DNA from: UBA4124 sp964577515
Lineage (GTDB): Bacteria > Patescibacteriota > Minisyncoccia > Phycocordibacterales > UBA9973
Length of the DNA stretch: 64,000 bases
Direction: 5' to 3'
Assembly: GCA_964577515.1 (NCBI GenBank)
Contig: CAZNZN010000002.1
Coordinates: 30,584 to 94,583 of the forward strand
The translations under genes were made by a program, and so were the position numbers. Shown piece after piece: positions 22,679 to 31,013 of the stretch. Below the pieces are notes generated by a model. That model saw nothing but the letters and a program-made list of their open reading frames with translations, ran no database searches and had not been told where the DNA came from. The stretch's first letter is position 1. Each line of letters opens with the position of its first letter.

Positions 22679-23200
22679 ATGAATCCCGAACAAGACCAAC
22701 ACGCTTTATTTCACAAGCTTTTTGAGGAAAATCAAGATAGCATATTTCGCTTTGTCTTCTTCCGAGTAGGCAACCGCCAAATAGCTCTCGACATTGTTCA
22801 AGATGTTTTTGTCCGCCTTTGGGCATATATCGCCAAAGGAGGTACTATAGATCACGAGCAAGCATTCCTCTACCGTATTGCACGAAACGCTGTCATCGAC
22901 TACTACAAAAAGTCGAAAAGTCTTTCTCTTGACGAGATGATCGACAGTGGTTTTGATCCTGAAAGCCACCGGCATACAGATGAAATATTTCGTAACGACG
23001 ATGTGAAAACAGTTCAGAGTCTTGTTGAAGAACTAGACGAAGAGAGTAGGCAGATTATTTTCTTACGGTTTACTGAAGAAAAACCTATAGAAGAAATAGC
23101 CACCCTTTTTGGTAAAACAACCAACGCAATGACTGTACGGATTCATAGAATTATCAAAAAATTACAAGGTCGATACAACGATATTGCATACTATGATTGA
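22679..23200 (+). CDS. ECF-type RNA polymerase sigma factor
   Basis: 173 residues. Sigma region 2 is seen as FRFVFFRVGNRQIALDIVQDVFVRLWAYI (about 20-50, -10 recognition and core binding) and region 4 as LDEESRQIIFLRFTEEKPIEEIATLFGKTTNAMTVRIHRIIKKLQ (about 120-165, -35 recognition HTH). Region 3 is absent, as expected for ECF factors. It overlaps the next gene by 8 bases, and that gene encodes a membrane protein with a short cytoplasmic N-terminus, a likely anti-sigma partner. The group of ECF factors paired with DUF5667-type proteins is my best match. Targets are unknown. Confidence 0.92.
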   Translation: MNPEQDQHALFHKLFEENQDSIFRFVFFRVGNRQIALDIVQDVFVRLWAYIAKGGTIDHEQAFLYRIARNAVIDYYKKSKSLSLDEMIDSGFDPESHRHTDEIFRNDDVKTVQSLVEELDEESRQIIFLRFTEEKPIEEIATLFGKTTNAMTVRIHRIIKKLQGRYNDIAYYD

Positions 23201-23951
23201 AGAAAAACTACAAAAACTCGCAACGCTTAAAGAGATAACCCTTACAACAGAAGAGAAAGGGGTTCTTCGAGCTTCTGTTGCGCGCGCAATACAAATGGCA
23301 CGTCCTGTTTCTCAAGAATCGCTTTTACAGCTTGGGATTCGTCACGGACTTCGCATTGGACTCTCAACATTTCTTTTTATTGTCTTTGTTGGAGGAAGTG
23401 TTTCTGTCGTCGCTGATAGCTCACTCCCAGGGGACCCACTCTATTCATTTAAAATCAACGTCAACGAAGAGATCAAAGGGGCATTTCTTAGTACTCCACA
23501 AGAAAAACTTTCTTGGGAAAAACGTCGCATTGACAACCGTCTCAATGAAATAAAAACTCTTGCTTCAACCCAGACACTCACAAAAGAAAAACAAGCAAAA
23601 GCACAACAAGCTCTTGACACTCACCTTGCAAAAGTTTCTACAGAGCTCGCTACACTTTCAGAAAAAGAGCCAAACGAAGCACTACAAGTAACAGCAGCAC
23701 TTGAAGAAACGCTCAAAGCAAACAAAGAAGCTCTTGCAACCGTTGTTGCATCAAAGAGCCAAGAAGAGAAGGACGAAGCATTCAAGGTAGTTGATGCTAC
23801 ATTAAAGAAAGTTTCTGATGAAGAAATGAAGATCGTAACAAAAGAAATTGATAAGCTTGCTGAAGATGCGAATAATCTCACTGACGCAAGTACTATTCAA
23901 ATTGAAGACTTGTCTACTACTCCTTCTGCAGTTACTCCCCTTTCGCCATAA
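23193..23951 (+). CDS. DUF5667-like membrane protein, probable anti-sigma partner
   Basis: 252 residues from the ATG at 23193, which overlaps the sigma stop. Residues 1-55 are cytoplasmic and helical (EEKLQKLATLKEITLTTEEKGVLRAS), one membrane helix lies at about 58-75, and then VVADSSLPGDPLYSFKINVNEEIK is the DUF5667 signature seen next to ECF sigma factors. The rest is a long extracytoplasmic helical domain rich in Lys, Glu and Ala (about 100-230), ending in a Thr/Ser/Pro tail. The N-terminus is the likely sigma-binding part, though a classical anti-sigma zinc motif is missing. The 3' end overlaps the convergent lamin-tail protein gene by 20 bases. Confidence 0.75.
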   Translation: MIEEKLQKLATLKEITLTTEEKGVLRASVARAIQMARPVSQESLLQLGIRHGLRIGLSTFLFIVFVGGSVSVVADSSLPGDPLYSFKINVNEEIKGAFLSTPQEKLSWEKRRIDNRLNEIKTLASTQTLTKEKQAKAQQALDTHLAKVSTELATLSEKEPNEALQVTAALEETLKANKEALATVVASKSQEEKDEAFKVVDATLKKVSDEEMKIVTKEIDKLAEDANNLTDASTIQIEDLSTTPSAVTPLSP

Positions 23952-25254
23952 AGCGTTCGAGGAGTAAAAACAGACCGATAACGACCAAAAGAGCTGCGCC
24001 AAGGAAGATTGCCTTTGTGCGGCTTTTTTGTTGTGTTGGAACTTTTTTTTCTTCGCTTGGTATAGCAACATCATTTAAAGATGCTGCTGAAGCAACCTGG
24101 GTAACAACTACAGGAGGTCTTGAAAGAGTACTAGAAGATTGCTCAGGAGTAACTGTAACAGGACCAGAGTCTATTGTTGCTATTGTGTGCCAATCGGTGC
24201 TCTTAAGCAGTAGCGGATGCTCCAGTGGCTCTCTGATTCCTATTGTTTCAAAAGGAATAATAATAGTGCTTTTTGGACCAACAATAGAAAGCGCCGGGAT
24301 AGTATATGTTTGCTTAGTACTTAAAATAGTCCACCCTGAAATATCTATAGCTTTTGTATCAGTATTGGCAAACTGAAAGCCTTTTCCTTCGCTAATCGTA
24401 AAAAGTATTTTGGGGACAGCTACTAAGCGTTCGACACTGTCCATGAGTAATGGCTTTTTGTCATATGGCGTACGAAAAAACCCAAAAGAGATAGTGTACG
24501 TTCCTGGATATTTATACGTATGCTGTATGGTAATAGGAGTTTTTGACTGATAGGTAGTACCGTCCCCCATGTTCCACAAAAAGATACCATTATACGCGAG
24601 GCCTGTTTCTGTGTACGTTTTTGCAGTACATTCGATGGGAATATTGGTATAAACAACAGGAGGAACCGTCATATCAATATGTGCTTCATAGACAGTGGGC
24701 GTGTATGCCTTTCCACCGGTGATCACCTGAGGAGGAGAGGATTCTTCATTATCATTTTTTTGTAGTCCTGTCTTCGGTGTTGGTGGAGCGGTTATCCATG
24801 TAGTACCATCCCATTGCATAGTCTGTTTACTGTCACTATCCCCTGCTGGCCATCCAGCTGAAAAATTGAGAGATTGTATAGTTTCTCCTAGTTGGTCTTT
24901 CAATACCAGAAACTCACCACCATTAGAAAACCCGCTACCACCAAAAGAACCTGCTTCGTCACTTACTGATGGCAGCGGATCTGGAACGCTTCCTGTTGTA
25001 CGCTCAAGTACAAGGAACCCTTTTGCAGGGATAGTTTTTGAAAAGGTAAATACTATCGTATCTCCACCAGCTTCAAAAAGTTTCCAGTCCTTCAACGGAA
25101 CATCGGTACTACTCTCATTGTACAACTCTATCCATTCACCAAACTGACTCTCTGTGGTCCCCATCCATGCAATCTCTGTAATACGCACCTGTGCTTGTAC
25201 AAAAAACGGGAAGGCAATGATAGCAAGAGTGAGGATACTGTACCTGATCCACAT
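23932..25254 (-). CDS. Surface protein with lamin-tail (LTD) and PKD domains, C-terminal membrane anchor
   Basis: 440 residues. Signal peptide at 1-21 (LTLAIIAFPFFVQAQ). The first domain (about 22-150) is a lamin-tail domain: VRITEIAWMGT ... GEWIELYNES ... LKDWKLFEAGGDTIVF ... FLVLERT. A PKD-like domain follows (FLWNMGDGTTYQSK ... HTYKYPGTYTISF, about 215-260), then a second shorter LTD-like segment (FQFANTDTKAIDISGWTILS). A Ser/Thr/Pro linker leads to a C-terminal helix (about 415-433) with a basic stop (RFMAKGE), so it is displayed outside and anchored by its tail. LTD proteins in bacteria are often linked to extracellular nucleases or adhesion; here there is no catalytic domain. Convergent with the sigma operon. 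Confidence 0.85.
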   Translation of the reverse strand: MWIRYSILTLAIIAFPFFVQAQVRITEIAWMGTTESQFGEWIELYNESSTDVPLKDWKLFEAGGDTIVFTFSKTIPAKGFLVLERTTGSVPDPLPSVSDEAGSFGGSGFSNGGEFLVLKDQLGETIQSLNFSAGWPAGDSDSKQTMQWDGTTWITAPPTPKTGLQKNDNEESSPPQVITGGKAYTPTVYEAHIDMTVPPVVYTNIPIECTAKTYTETGLAYNGIFLWNMGDGTTYQSKTPITIQHTYKYPGTYTISFGFFRTPYDKKPLLMDSVERLVAVPKILFTISEGKGFQFANTDTKAIDISGWTILSTKQTYTIPALSIVGPKSTIIIPFETIGIREPLEHPLLLKSTDWHTIATIDSGPVTVTPEQSSSTLSRPPVVVTQVASAASLNDVAIPSEEKKVPTQQKSRTKAIFLGAALLVVIGLFLLLERFMAKGE

Positions 25255-25269
25255 AGAGATGAATAGTAG

Positions 25270-27141
25270 TTATTCTAATATCTTTTGAAGCTCCTGGTGC
25301 GAAATTTCTTGCTGATGAAGAGAGGCTTCTGGAGAGGTTTTCTCTACGGGTATTGACTCCTTTGGTTGAGAGCTATCTACAGATACTCCAGCTTTTGAAA
25401 GTGCGTTTCTTAAAAGATTTTTGTTTTCCTCTTTCGCACCTCTTTCAGCATGCTTAACTGGTAGTGGCGGCTCTTTCCGTGAGGCATCTATCCTTGTTTT
25501 TGTTGCAGTAAATGAAAAATCATCGTCTGATTTTTTTTCTTGAGAAGGCGCCAGCGCTTTCTGCACAGCACGTGCAAAGAGTGTATTAGGAATCTCGTTT
25601 TCTTTTTTTGGGAAATATCTTTGAGTGTTTTTTTCTGGTGATGGAACAGGATCAATCTCCTGTGCTTCACCACTAAGTACAGCTTGCAAGGCTGCTTTAA
25701 ATGGACTATGGGTTTTTGAGGGCGTATTGTCTGTCTCTTTTTTTACAAAAGGAGTGCGAGGTTTGGCATATTGTGGTCGCTCTTCTTTTGGACGATATGT
25801 CTTTTGATAGGCACCTTTTTCTTCTTGTTGAGCTATGATTTCATCCTTACCAAACCACTCTCTAATATTTTTTTCAACAATCTCTCGAGGGAGTGCATAG
25901 GTCTGCCTTGTCCACTCAATAACATCGTTGCGATATGAGACTTCAGGACGTGGGATAGGAGGAAGTGTGCGAGCAGAAAAAGGTTTTGACCCCATGTCAT
26001 TGATCATAAGAGAAAGATACACCTGCGCAAACCCCAGGTTTACAAGATCGTTTGCTGTGAACTGTGGAGCGTATACTTTTTCAAGCATTTCAGAATCGAG
26101 TGGCCCTACACGAAATGAAACACTCGTACCAACGTTACCAAATACTGCATCTCGAACTGACTCTTCCATTTGCGCGATATATTGGTGTGCAATGATAAGA
26201 CCAAGTTTGTATTTACGAGCTTCTGACAAAATATCAGCAAATGACTCATTGGCAAATGACTGAAATTCGTCAACATAGAAATAAAATGGTGGAAGCTCAG
26301 CTGCTCGCGCTGCAGAAACATCAGCACGAGACATGGCCGCAAGATAAATCTTGGTAATGATCATACTTCCAAGAAGACTCGTGTTTTGCTCCCCGATACG
26401 TCCTTTTGAAAAGTTTACAATCAATATTTTTTGATTGTCCATGAGTGTACGGACATCAAAACTTGATTTAGGCTGTCCAATGATATTGCGGACCAGAGGA
26501 TTTGCGGTAAATTGTCCGATCTTGTTTTGGATTGCAGCTCCTGCTTCCTGCATATAGCGCTCACCATACTTTGCAAACTCGTCGGTCCAAAAAGCTTTTA
26601 CTGAAGGGTCGGAAATATTTTCAACAACCTTGTTGCGAAAATCCTTGTCGGCAAGCATACGATTGACCCCAAGAAGTGTTGAATCTGGATATTCAAGCAA
26701 GGCAAGAAGAATATTGTTCAAAATATACTCCATACGAGCACTCCATGCATCCACCCATATCTTTTTAAAAGTACTCATCAGTCCTGAAGCGACAAAATGC
26801 CGTCTCCCCGGACCGACATCTTCAAGCATGTTGAAAGAGATAGGATTTTCAGTATCAAATGGTGCAAAATACACCACATCTTTTATACGATGTGCTGGAA
26901 CATACTCAAGCATTTTTTCAGCAAAGCTTCCGTGTGGGTCAAGCACCGCAACACCTTCACCGTTTTGGATATCTTGTGCGGCCATATTTTCGAGAAGCGT
27001 AGATTTACCGGTACCAGACTTTCCAACAACGTACATATGCCGTGTTCGGTCACGACTTTTTATCCCAAACCGTGTTTGTTGATTACGAAAATTTGTCTCT
27101 GCAAAATACGTAATACGCTCTGGATCAAAAGAAGCTGTCAT
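25270..27141 (-). CDS. VirD4/TraD-like ATPase with type IV secretion DNA-binding domain
   Basis: 623 residues from the ATG at 27141 (MTASFDPERITYF); the frame extends to 27213 but would overlap rlmB. The helicase-like core has Walker A VVGKSGTGKSTLLENM (about 38-53), VLDPHGSFAE, Walker B FYFYVDEFQSF (about 290-300) and a conserved AHQYIAQM glutamine motif. This is the fold of coupling proteins and HerA/VirD4 ATPases (TraM-recognition/AAD type). The last 200 residues are low complexity, rich in Pro, Lys, Glu and Ser, and end in a helix. No membrane helix is visible, unlike VirD4. No other secretion or pilus genes lie nearby. Role in DNA transfer or pilus function is inferred. Confidence 0.8.
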   Translation of the reverse strand: MTASFDPERITYFAETNFRNQQTRFGIKSRDRTRHMYVVGKSGTGKSTLLENMAAQDIQNGEGVAVLDPHGSFAEKMLEYVPAHRIKDVVYFAPFDTENPISFNMLEDVGPGRRHFVASGLMSTFKKIWVDAWSARMEYILNNILLALLEYPDSTLLGVNRMLADKDFRNKVVENISDPSVKAFWTDEFAKYGERYMQEAGAAIQNKIGQFTANPLVRNIIGQPKSSFDVRTLMDNQKILIVNFSKGRIGEQNTSLLGSMIITKIYLAAMSRADVSAARAAELPPFYFYVDEFQSFANESFADILSEARKYKLGLIIAHQYIAQMEESVRDAVFGNVGTSVSFRVGPLDSEMLEKVYAPQFTANDLVNLGFAQVYLSLMINDMGSKPFSARTLPPIPRPEVSYRNDVIEWTRQTYALPREIVEKNIREWFGKDEIIAQQEEKGAYQKTYRPKEERPQYAKPRTPFVKKETDNTPSKTHSPFKAALQAVLSGEAQEIDPVPSPEKNTQRYFPKKENEIPNTLFARAVQKALAPSQEKKSDDDFSFTATKTRIDASRKEPPLPVKHAERGAKEENKNLLRNALSKAGVSVDSSQPKESIPVEKTSPEASLHQQEISHQELQKILE

Positions 27142-27154
27142 ACACCATAGTGTA

Positions 27155-27892
27155 TCACGAGATATTGGTTCGGCTCCACTCGTAGAGCACCACAGAAGTA
27201 GCGGTTGCTGCATTGAGAGACTCGCATGCTGGATCCATCGGAATAGAGAGCGTCACATCACAAAGTTCGAGTGTTTTTTGGCGAACCCCAGTAGACTCGT
27301 TACCAACGACAAAGACAGTCGGGGTGTCAAACACCGCGTTCTTTAATACTGTTGTTCCATTCATCACAAGCGCATACGCCCAATATCCCTTTTCTTTTAG
27401 ATCACGAAGTACCTGGTTAACATTCCCTATTTCAACGATAGGAACCTTAAAGACCATACCAGCAGAAGTTTTCACTACTACAGGCGTAATAGGTGCTTGG
27501 TTATGTTTAGGGACAAAGATAGCCCCTGCACCAAATGCAACAGCACTACGGATAATGGCACCAACATTGTGAGGATCGTGAAGTTCATCGAGAATAACGA
27601 TGCATTTATGTTCTCTTTTCTCTAGAGCTCGAAACGCGTCTTCAATCGTACTGTAGAGTTTTTCTTGATCAATAACTGCAATAACACCGTTGTGTACTGC
27701 GTCGCCTCCCACAAGCTGTTTCGCATCACCTTTCATCGAAGCTGGCGTAATACGTGCTTTTTTAAGGAGGGTACCTATCTCTTTATCTGCCGCCGCTTCA
27801 GTGCTCAAAAAAACCTTTTTGACGACATCAGAACGCGTATTGAGCGCTTCTATAAGCGCGTGTTTTCCATAGAGATAAAACTTCTGTTGCAT
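27155..27892 (-). CDS. rlmB: 23S rRNA (guanosine-2'-O-)-methyltransferase of TrmH/SpoU family (RlmB-like)
   Basis: 245 residues. SPOUT-class methyltransferase. The N-terminal L30e-like substrate-binding domain (FYLYGKHALIEALNTRSDVVKKVFLST, about 3-75) precedes the knotted domain with the three SpoU motifs: LDELHDPHNVGAIIRSA (motif 1), TVFVVGNESTGVRQKTLELCD (motif 2) and IPMDPACESLNAATATSVVLYEW (motif 3). In RlmB the target is G2251 of 23S rRNA; a TrmH-like tRNA target cannot be ruled out. It lies 9 bases downstream of uvrC's stop on the same strand and 13 bases upstream of the VirD4-like gene. Confidence 0.9.
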   Translation of the reverse strand: MQQKFYLYGKHALIEALNTRSDVVKKVFLSTEAAADKEIGTLLKKARITPASMKGDAKQLVGGDAVHNGVIAVIDQEKLYSTIEDAFRALEKREHKCIVILDELHDPHNVGAIIRSAVAFGAGAIFVPKHNQAPITPVVVKTSAGMVFKVPIVEIGNVNQVLRDLKEKGYWAYALVMNGTTVLKNAVFDTPTVFVVGNESTGVRQKTLELCDVTLSIPMDPACESLNAATATSVVLYEWSRTNIS

Positions 27893-27901
27893 ACGCCTAT
27901 A

Positions 27902-29143
27902 CTATACCATTTCCGCTTTTCGTCGAGCACGGTGGAAGGTCACTGCGTACCTGTGTGCCTCGTTGTTGGCAAGAAGGATTGCATACTTGTGCGTCTCAAC
28001 AAATGTCTTTGGGCCAGTCACTGCTTTTGGTCTGTGCCGCTCATCTTTGGTTACCGCAATAATAGGAATACTAAGCCCGAGCGTAGAAAGAACGTCACGA
28101 GCAACGTTTATTTGTATAACATTTCCATCAACAACAATAGCATCAGGGTAGCGCCACTCAGTATGCGCAAGACGACGTGTGAGCACCTCGCGGAGCGCTC
28201 CTGCATCATGTGCCTTATCAAACCCTTTTACAATAAATTTACGGTATTCGCTTTTTGCCGCAACGGCATTTTCTACCACCGTCATCACGCCGACCATTTG
28301 TTTTCCTGAAATATGTGCAATATCATAGGCCTCAATACGGATACCTGCTGTTTCGCCATGAGAAAGATCTCGTTTGATAAGCGCAACGTCTTGTACGTGT
28401 TCAAGTGCAAAAATCTTTTGTTTGATACTATCCGCATCCTCAAATCGCTCTTTCTTTGCGAGCATCATCATGTCTTTCTTGAGTGTTGCAATGAGAGACT
28501 GGAGTTTTCCTTGAAAAATCATTTTGAGCCGACCGATTGTTTTGCGGTACTGTGCTTTTGCCTCAGCTGAACGAGTGTCGGGTGCAAGACCTATCTGACG
28601 ATAAAACACACTGTTGTCTTTCTTTGATGACGCTATGTCACGAAACGGAAAAATGCGTCGTACTATCTTGAGCACTTCTCGAATGGCACTCCCACTTGGG
28701 TATGGACCAAAGACTGCGTCATAGGTCACGGACTTGGCACTTCGTGGAATGTGAACAGTCTTGTTTTTACTATCAATATCTTTTTGTCGTACCAAAAATA
28801 CCTGTGGGAAATCTTCTTTTGTTATTGCCACACAATTAAAACTCTTGTCGTCTTTTTCCTTGGTGTTGTAGTACGGTTTGTACTTTTTGATAAGGTTCGC
28901 CTCAAGAATAAGTGCTTCGAGCACATTCATGGTCTCTTGATACGTCACTGTATGAGACTTGAACACCATATCCACGATATGTGCACCTCGCGTCTTGATA
29001 ATATCCGGAGAAAAGTAGCTTCGCACACGATCGCGAAGACTTGTTGCTTTTCCGATATAGAGTACCTTACCTGCTTCATCACGCCAAAAATACACACCGG
29101 GTGTGTCTGGGAAATTTAATTTGTCGAAATCTTGACGAATCAT
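27902..29143 (-). CDS. uvrC: Excinuclease ABC subunit C, lacking the C-terminal HhH domain
   Basis: 413 residues from the ATG at 29143, against about 600 in E. coli. The GIY-YIG domain makes the 3' cut: FPDTPGVYFWRDEAGKVLYIGKATSLRDRVRSYF (about 8-42). A UVR helix pair for UvrB follows (KKERFEDADSIKQKIFALE). The RNase H-like domain for the 5' cut is present with EAYDIAHISGKQMVG, AIVVDGN and EAHRYAVTFHRARR as its acidic and His/Arg residues. The protein ends right there, so the tandem helix-hairpin-helix DNA-binding domain is missing. Incision on bubbled DNA may then need another binding partner. uvrA and uvrB are in the same window. The frame extends upstream to 29239 but the N-terminus is not UvrC-like. 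Confidence 0.93.
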   Translation of the reverse strand: MIRQDFDKLNFPDTPGVYFWRDEAGKVLYIGKATSLRDRVRSYFSPDIIKTRGAHIVDMVFKSHTVTYQETMNVLEALILEANLIKKYKPYYNTKEKDDKSFNCVAITKEDFPQVFLVRQKDIDSKNKTVHIPRSAKSVTYDAVFGPYPSGSAIREVLKIVRRIFPFRDIASSKKDNSVFYRQIGLAPDTRSAEAKAQYRKTIGRLKMIFQGKLQSLIATLKKDMMMLAKKERFEDADSIKQKIFALEHVQDVALIKRDLSHGETAGIRIEAYDIAHISGKQMVGVMTVVENAVAAKSEYRKFIVKGFDKAHDAGALREVLTRRLAHTEWRYPDAIVVDGNVIQINVARDVLSTLGLSIPIIAVTKDERHRPKAVTGPKTFVETHKYAILLANNEAHRYAVTFHRARRKAEMV

Positions 29144-29177
29144 AAATATGATGTTATCATAACACAAATATTTGAAA

Positions 29178-29417
29178 ATGGAAAAACAAAAAATAACTGT
29201 TGCTCTTGAACCCGTATTTAAATCCGAAAAATCAGACAAACTATTTCTTGAACTTATTTATATTGTTACAAAGAAAAAAGTTCTACCAAAAGAAAAGGTT
29301 AATGAGCTACTTAAAAATTGGTATGATTCTTGTATTGAAGACGAATCATACACAAAAGAACATATGGATTGGTGGCTTAATGACATCAAAAATGATGCCT
29401 TGAAAGATTTTATATAA
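29178..29417 (+). CDS. Small acidic/basic helical protein, unknown
   Basis: 79 residues from the ATG at 29178 (MEKQKITVALEPVF). A beta strand, then helices KSDKLFLELIYIVTKKK and PKEKVNELLKNWYDS, and an aromatic end (HMDWWLNDIKNDALKDFI). No signal or membrane segment. AT-rich compared with neighbours. Not recognised. It is divergent from uvrC with 34 bases between starts and ends at a good terminator, so it is a real independent unit. Confidence 0.6.
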   Translation: MEKQKITVALEPVFKSEKSDKLFLELIYIVTKKKVLPKEKVNELLKNWYDSCIEDESYTKEHMDWWLNDIKNDALKDFI

Positions 29418-29426
29418 AAACTGTAC

Positions 29427-29458
29427 TGCGCTAGCCCTTATCTAGCGCATTTTTTATT
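29427..29458 (+). terminator. Intrinsic terminator
   Basis: TGCGCTAG (29427-29434), seven-base loop, CTAGCGCA (29442-29449), then TTTTTTATTTTT. It overlaps the 3' end of nth on the other strand. Confidence 0.9.
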
Positions 29459-30095
29459 TTTCCAAAACTTTCATCAACAGATCCTCTTCTTTTTTATACC
29501 CTCTCGCCTTCCCCTCTTTGCGACCATATTCTTTGATTGCATAGCCGGCGCGTTTCCAATCTTTTTTCGGAATGATGTTGAGGAAGTCTTGCTCTATCTT
29601 TGACGCATCACTGTGACGTGAGAGTTTGAAGCGTTTCGCAAAGCGTATCACGTGAGTATCTACTGGTATCCCGTACGGCTCTGGTGCGAGATTTGTCATC
29701 ACCGCAACCGCAGTCTTTCTCCCCACTCCAGAAAGTGTTTGGAGTTTCTCTATATTAAGTGGCACTGCCCCTCCAAAATCTTTTACTACCTTTTCAGCAG
29801 TCTTTTTGAGGTACCCTGCTTTCATTCTGAAATAATTCACTTTTTGTACATACTTCTCGATATCTGCAGCCGGTGCTTTCGCCATCTTTTCTGGTGTTGG
29901 ATACTTTTTAAATAATGCTGGAGTTATCTTGTTTACAAGCTCATCCGTCGTTTGCGCAGAGAGTATGACTGCAACAAGCAGTTCCCAAGGATTTGTATAC
30001 TCAAGAAATGTTTTATCTCGCCGATACTTTTTCAAAAGAACTGGACCGATCTTTTCCCAAACTGCTTTTTCTTTTGTATAGTTTTTAGAAGTCAC
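29454..30095 (-). CDS. nth: Endonuclease III homologue without iron-sulfur cluster
   Basis: 213 residues from a GTG at 30095. A bifunctional DNA glycosylase/AP lyase for oxidised pyrimidines. The helical core has AVILSAQTTDELVNK (about 42-56), the helix-hairpin-helix LQTLSGVGRKTAVAVM with the catalytic lysine (GRK, about 128), and the catalytic aspartate in GIPVDTHVIR. The protein contains no cysteine at all, so the C-terminal four-cysteine 4Fe-4S loop of classical Nth is missing and is replaced by a basic tail (GRKEGKARGYKKEEDLL). A -10 hexamer TATAGT lies 6 bases before the GTG, so the mRNA is probably leaderless. Divergent from the UbiA gene. Confidence 0.92.
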   Translation of the reverse strand: MTSKNYTKEKAVWEKIGPVLLKKYRRDKTFLEYTNPWELLVAVILSAQTTDELVNKITPALFKKYPTPEKMAKAPAADIEKYVQKVNYFRMKAGYLKKTAEKVVKDFGGAVPLNIEKLQTLSGVGRKTAVAVMTNLAPEPYGIPVDTHVIRFAKRFKLSRHSDASKIEQDFLNIIPKKDWKRAGYAIKEYGRKEGKARGYKKEEDLLMKVLEK

Positions 30096-30101
30096 AAAAG
30101 C

Positions 30102-30119
30102 ACTATAGCATGGTACTAT
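30102..30119. promoter_or_regulatory. Back-to-back -10 elements of nth and the UbiA gene
   Basis: TATAGT on the minus strand (30107-30102) is 6 bases from the nth GTG. TACTAT on the plus strand (30114-30119) is 6 bases from the UbiA ATG at 30126. Each promoter's -35 zone would lie inside the other gene. The two are likely to interfere with each other. Confidence 0.5.
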
Positions 30120-30125
30120 ACCAAC

Positions 30126-30977
30126 ATGACACTACGAGAGGTACTCCGCATTTCACGACCCCGTTTTTGGCTCTACGAAGCAGCAACCTTTGGCCTCGTG
30201 GGAACAGTAGCGGCGTTGAATGGTTTTTCATTTTTCTCTGACTGGCGCTATTGGGTATTTGCAGTCTATTTCCTGGTCCCTGCAAACATCCTCATCTACG
30301 GTATAAACGATATCTTTGATTATGAGACAGACAAACTAAACCCTAAGAAGGGCGACAACGCATACGAGGCACTTGTCCCACCAGAGAGACAAAGATCACT
30401 ATGGAAATGGATTATTTTCACCAATATTCCCTTCTTTTTCTTTGTACCACTATCAACTCCGCTCATACTTTCGTTTTTTGCTTTTGTATTCTTTGCATCT
30501 TTTTATTCTGCAGAACCAATACGCGCAAAAGCAAAACCACTGATCGACTCCTTCTTTTCTGCGGGGCACTATACTGCAACTGGAGTCTTTGGGTACTATC
30601 TTGCTGGAGGAGAAAGTTTCCCTACTATTGGCATTGTCGCCGGTCTTCTTTGGGCTATTGCGATGCATGCGTATAGCGCAGTCCCTGATATCAAAGCAGA
30701 TCTCGAAGCAGGGCTGCATACTATCGCTATCATAATAGGAGAGAAACGCACTATTGCAGTGTGCTGGTTTTTCTATGCGCTTGCTGGATACCTTGTACGG
30801 GATAGCATCCCTATTGCTTCCCTTATAGGAGTACTTACTTTTTCATACTTCATGTGGCGTAGTCAGCGTGCAAAGACTCCGGAAGCACTTTTCAAGCTTT
30901 ACACCTATTTCCCTCTCATCAATACTATCATCGGCGCGCTAGTCTCAATGGAGCTTTTTGCAAAAAATATTTGGTAA
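30126..30977 (+). CDS. UbiA-family prenyltransferase, lycopene-elongase-like
   Basis: 283 residues with about eight membrane helices. The first aspartate-rich motif is GINDIFDYETDKLNPKK (about 60-76; NDxxDxxxD) and the second is AVPDIKADLEAG (about 182-193; DxxxD). These bind the prenyl diphosphate and magnesium. The N-terminus ISRPRFWLYEA and PANILIYGINDIFD resemble haloarchaeal and actinobacterial lycopene elongases, which add C5 units to lycopene on the way to C50 carotenoids. That substrate assignment is strengthened by crtI and crtB next to it, but it remains inference: protohaem and quinone UbiA enzymes share the motifs. The ATG at 30126 was chosen over upstream starts that run into nth. 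It converges on crtI. Confidence 0.75.
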   Translation: MTLREVLRISRPRFWLYEAATFGLVGTVAALNGFSFFSDWRYWVFAVYFLVPANILIYGINDIFDYETDKLNPKKGDNAYEALVPPERQRSLWKWIIFTNIPFFFFVPLSTPLILSFFAFVFFASFYSAEPIRAKAKPLIDSFFSAGHYTATGVFGYYLAGGESFPTIGIVAGLLWAIAMHAYSAVPDIKADLEAGLHTIAIIIGEKRTIAVCWFFYALAGYLVRDSIPIASLIGVLTFSYFMWRSQRAKTPEALFKLYTYFPLINTIIGALVSMELFAKNIW

Positions 30978-30980
30978 ATA

Positions 30981-31013
30981 AAAACCCCCCAACCATGGGA
31001 GGGTTTTTATTTT
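30981..31013. terminator. Bidirectional terminator between the UbiA gene and crtI
   Basis: AAAACCC with CC pairs to GGGTTTT across an AACCAT loop (30981-31007), followed by TATTTTAT on the plus side and preceded by an A run that gives T on the minus side. Confidence 0.75.

Noticed and set aside
25270..27141. A complete type IV secretion or conjugation locus around the VirD4-like ATPase
   Set aside because: No relaxase, VirB4, VirB6 or pilin gene is nearby; flanking genes are rlmB, uvrC and a lamin-tail protein.
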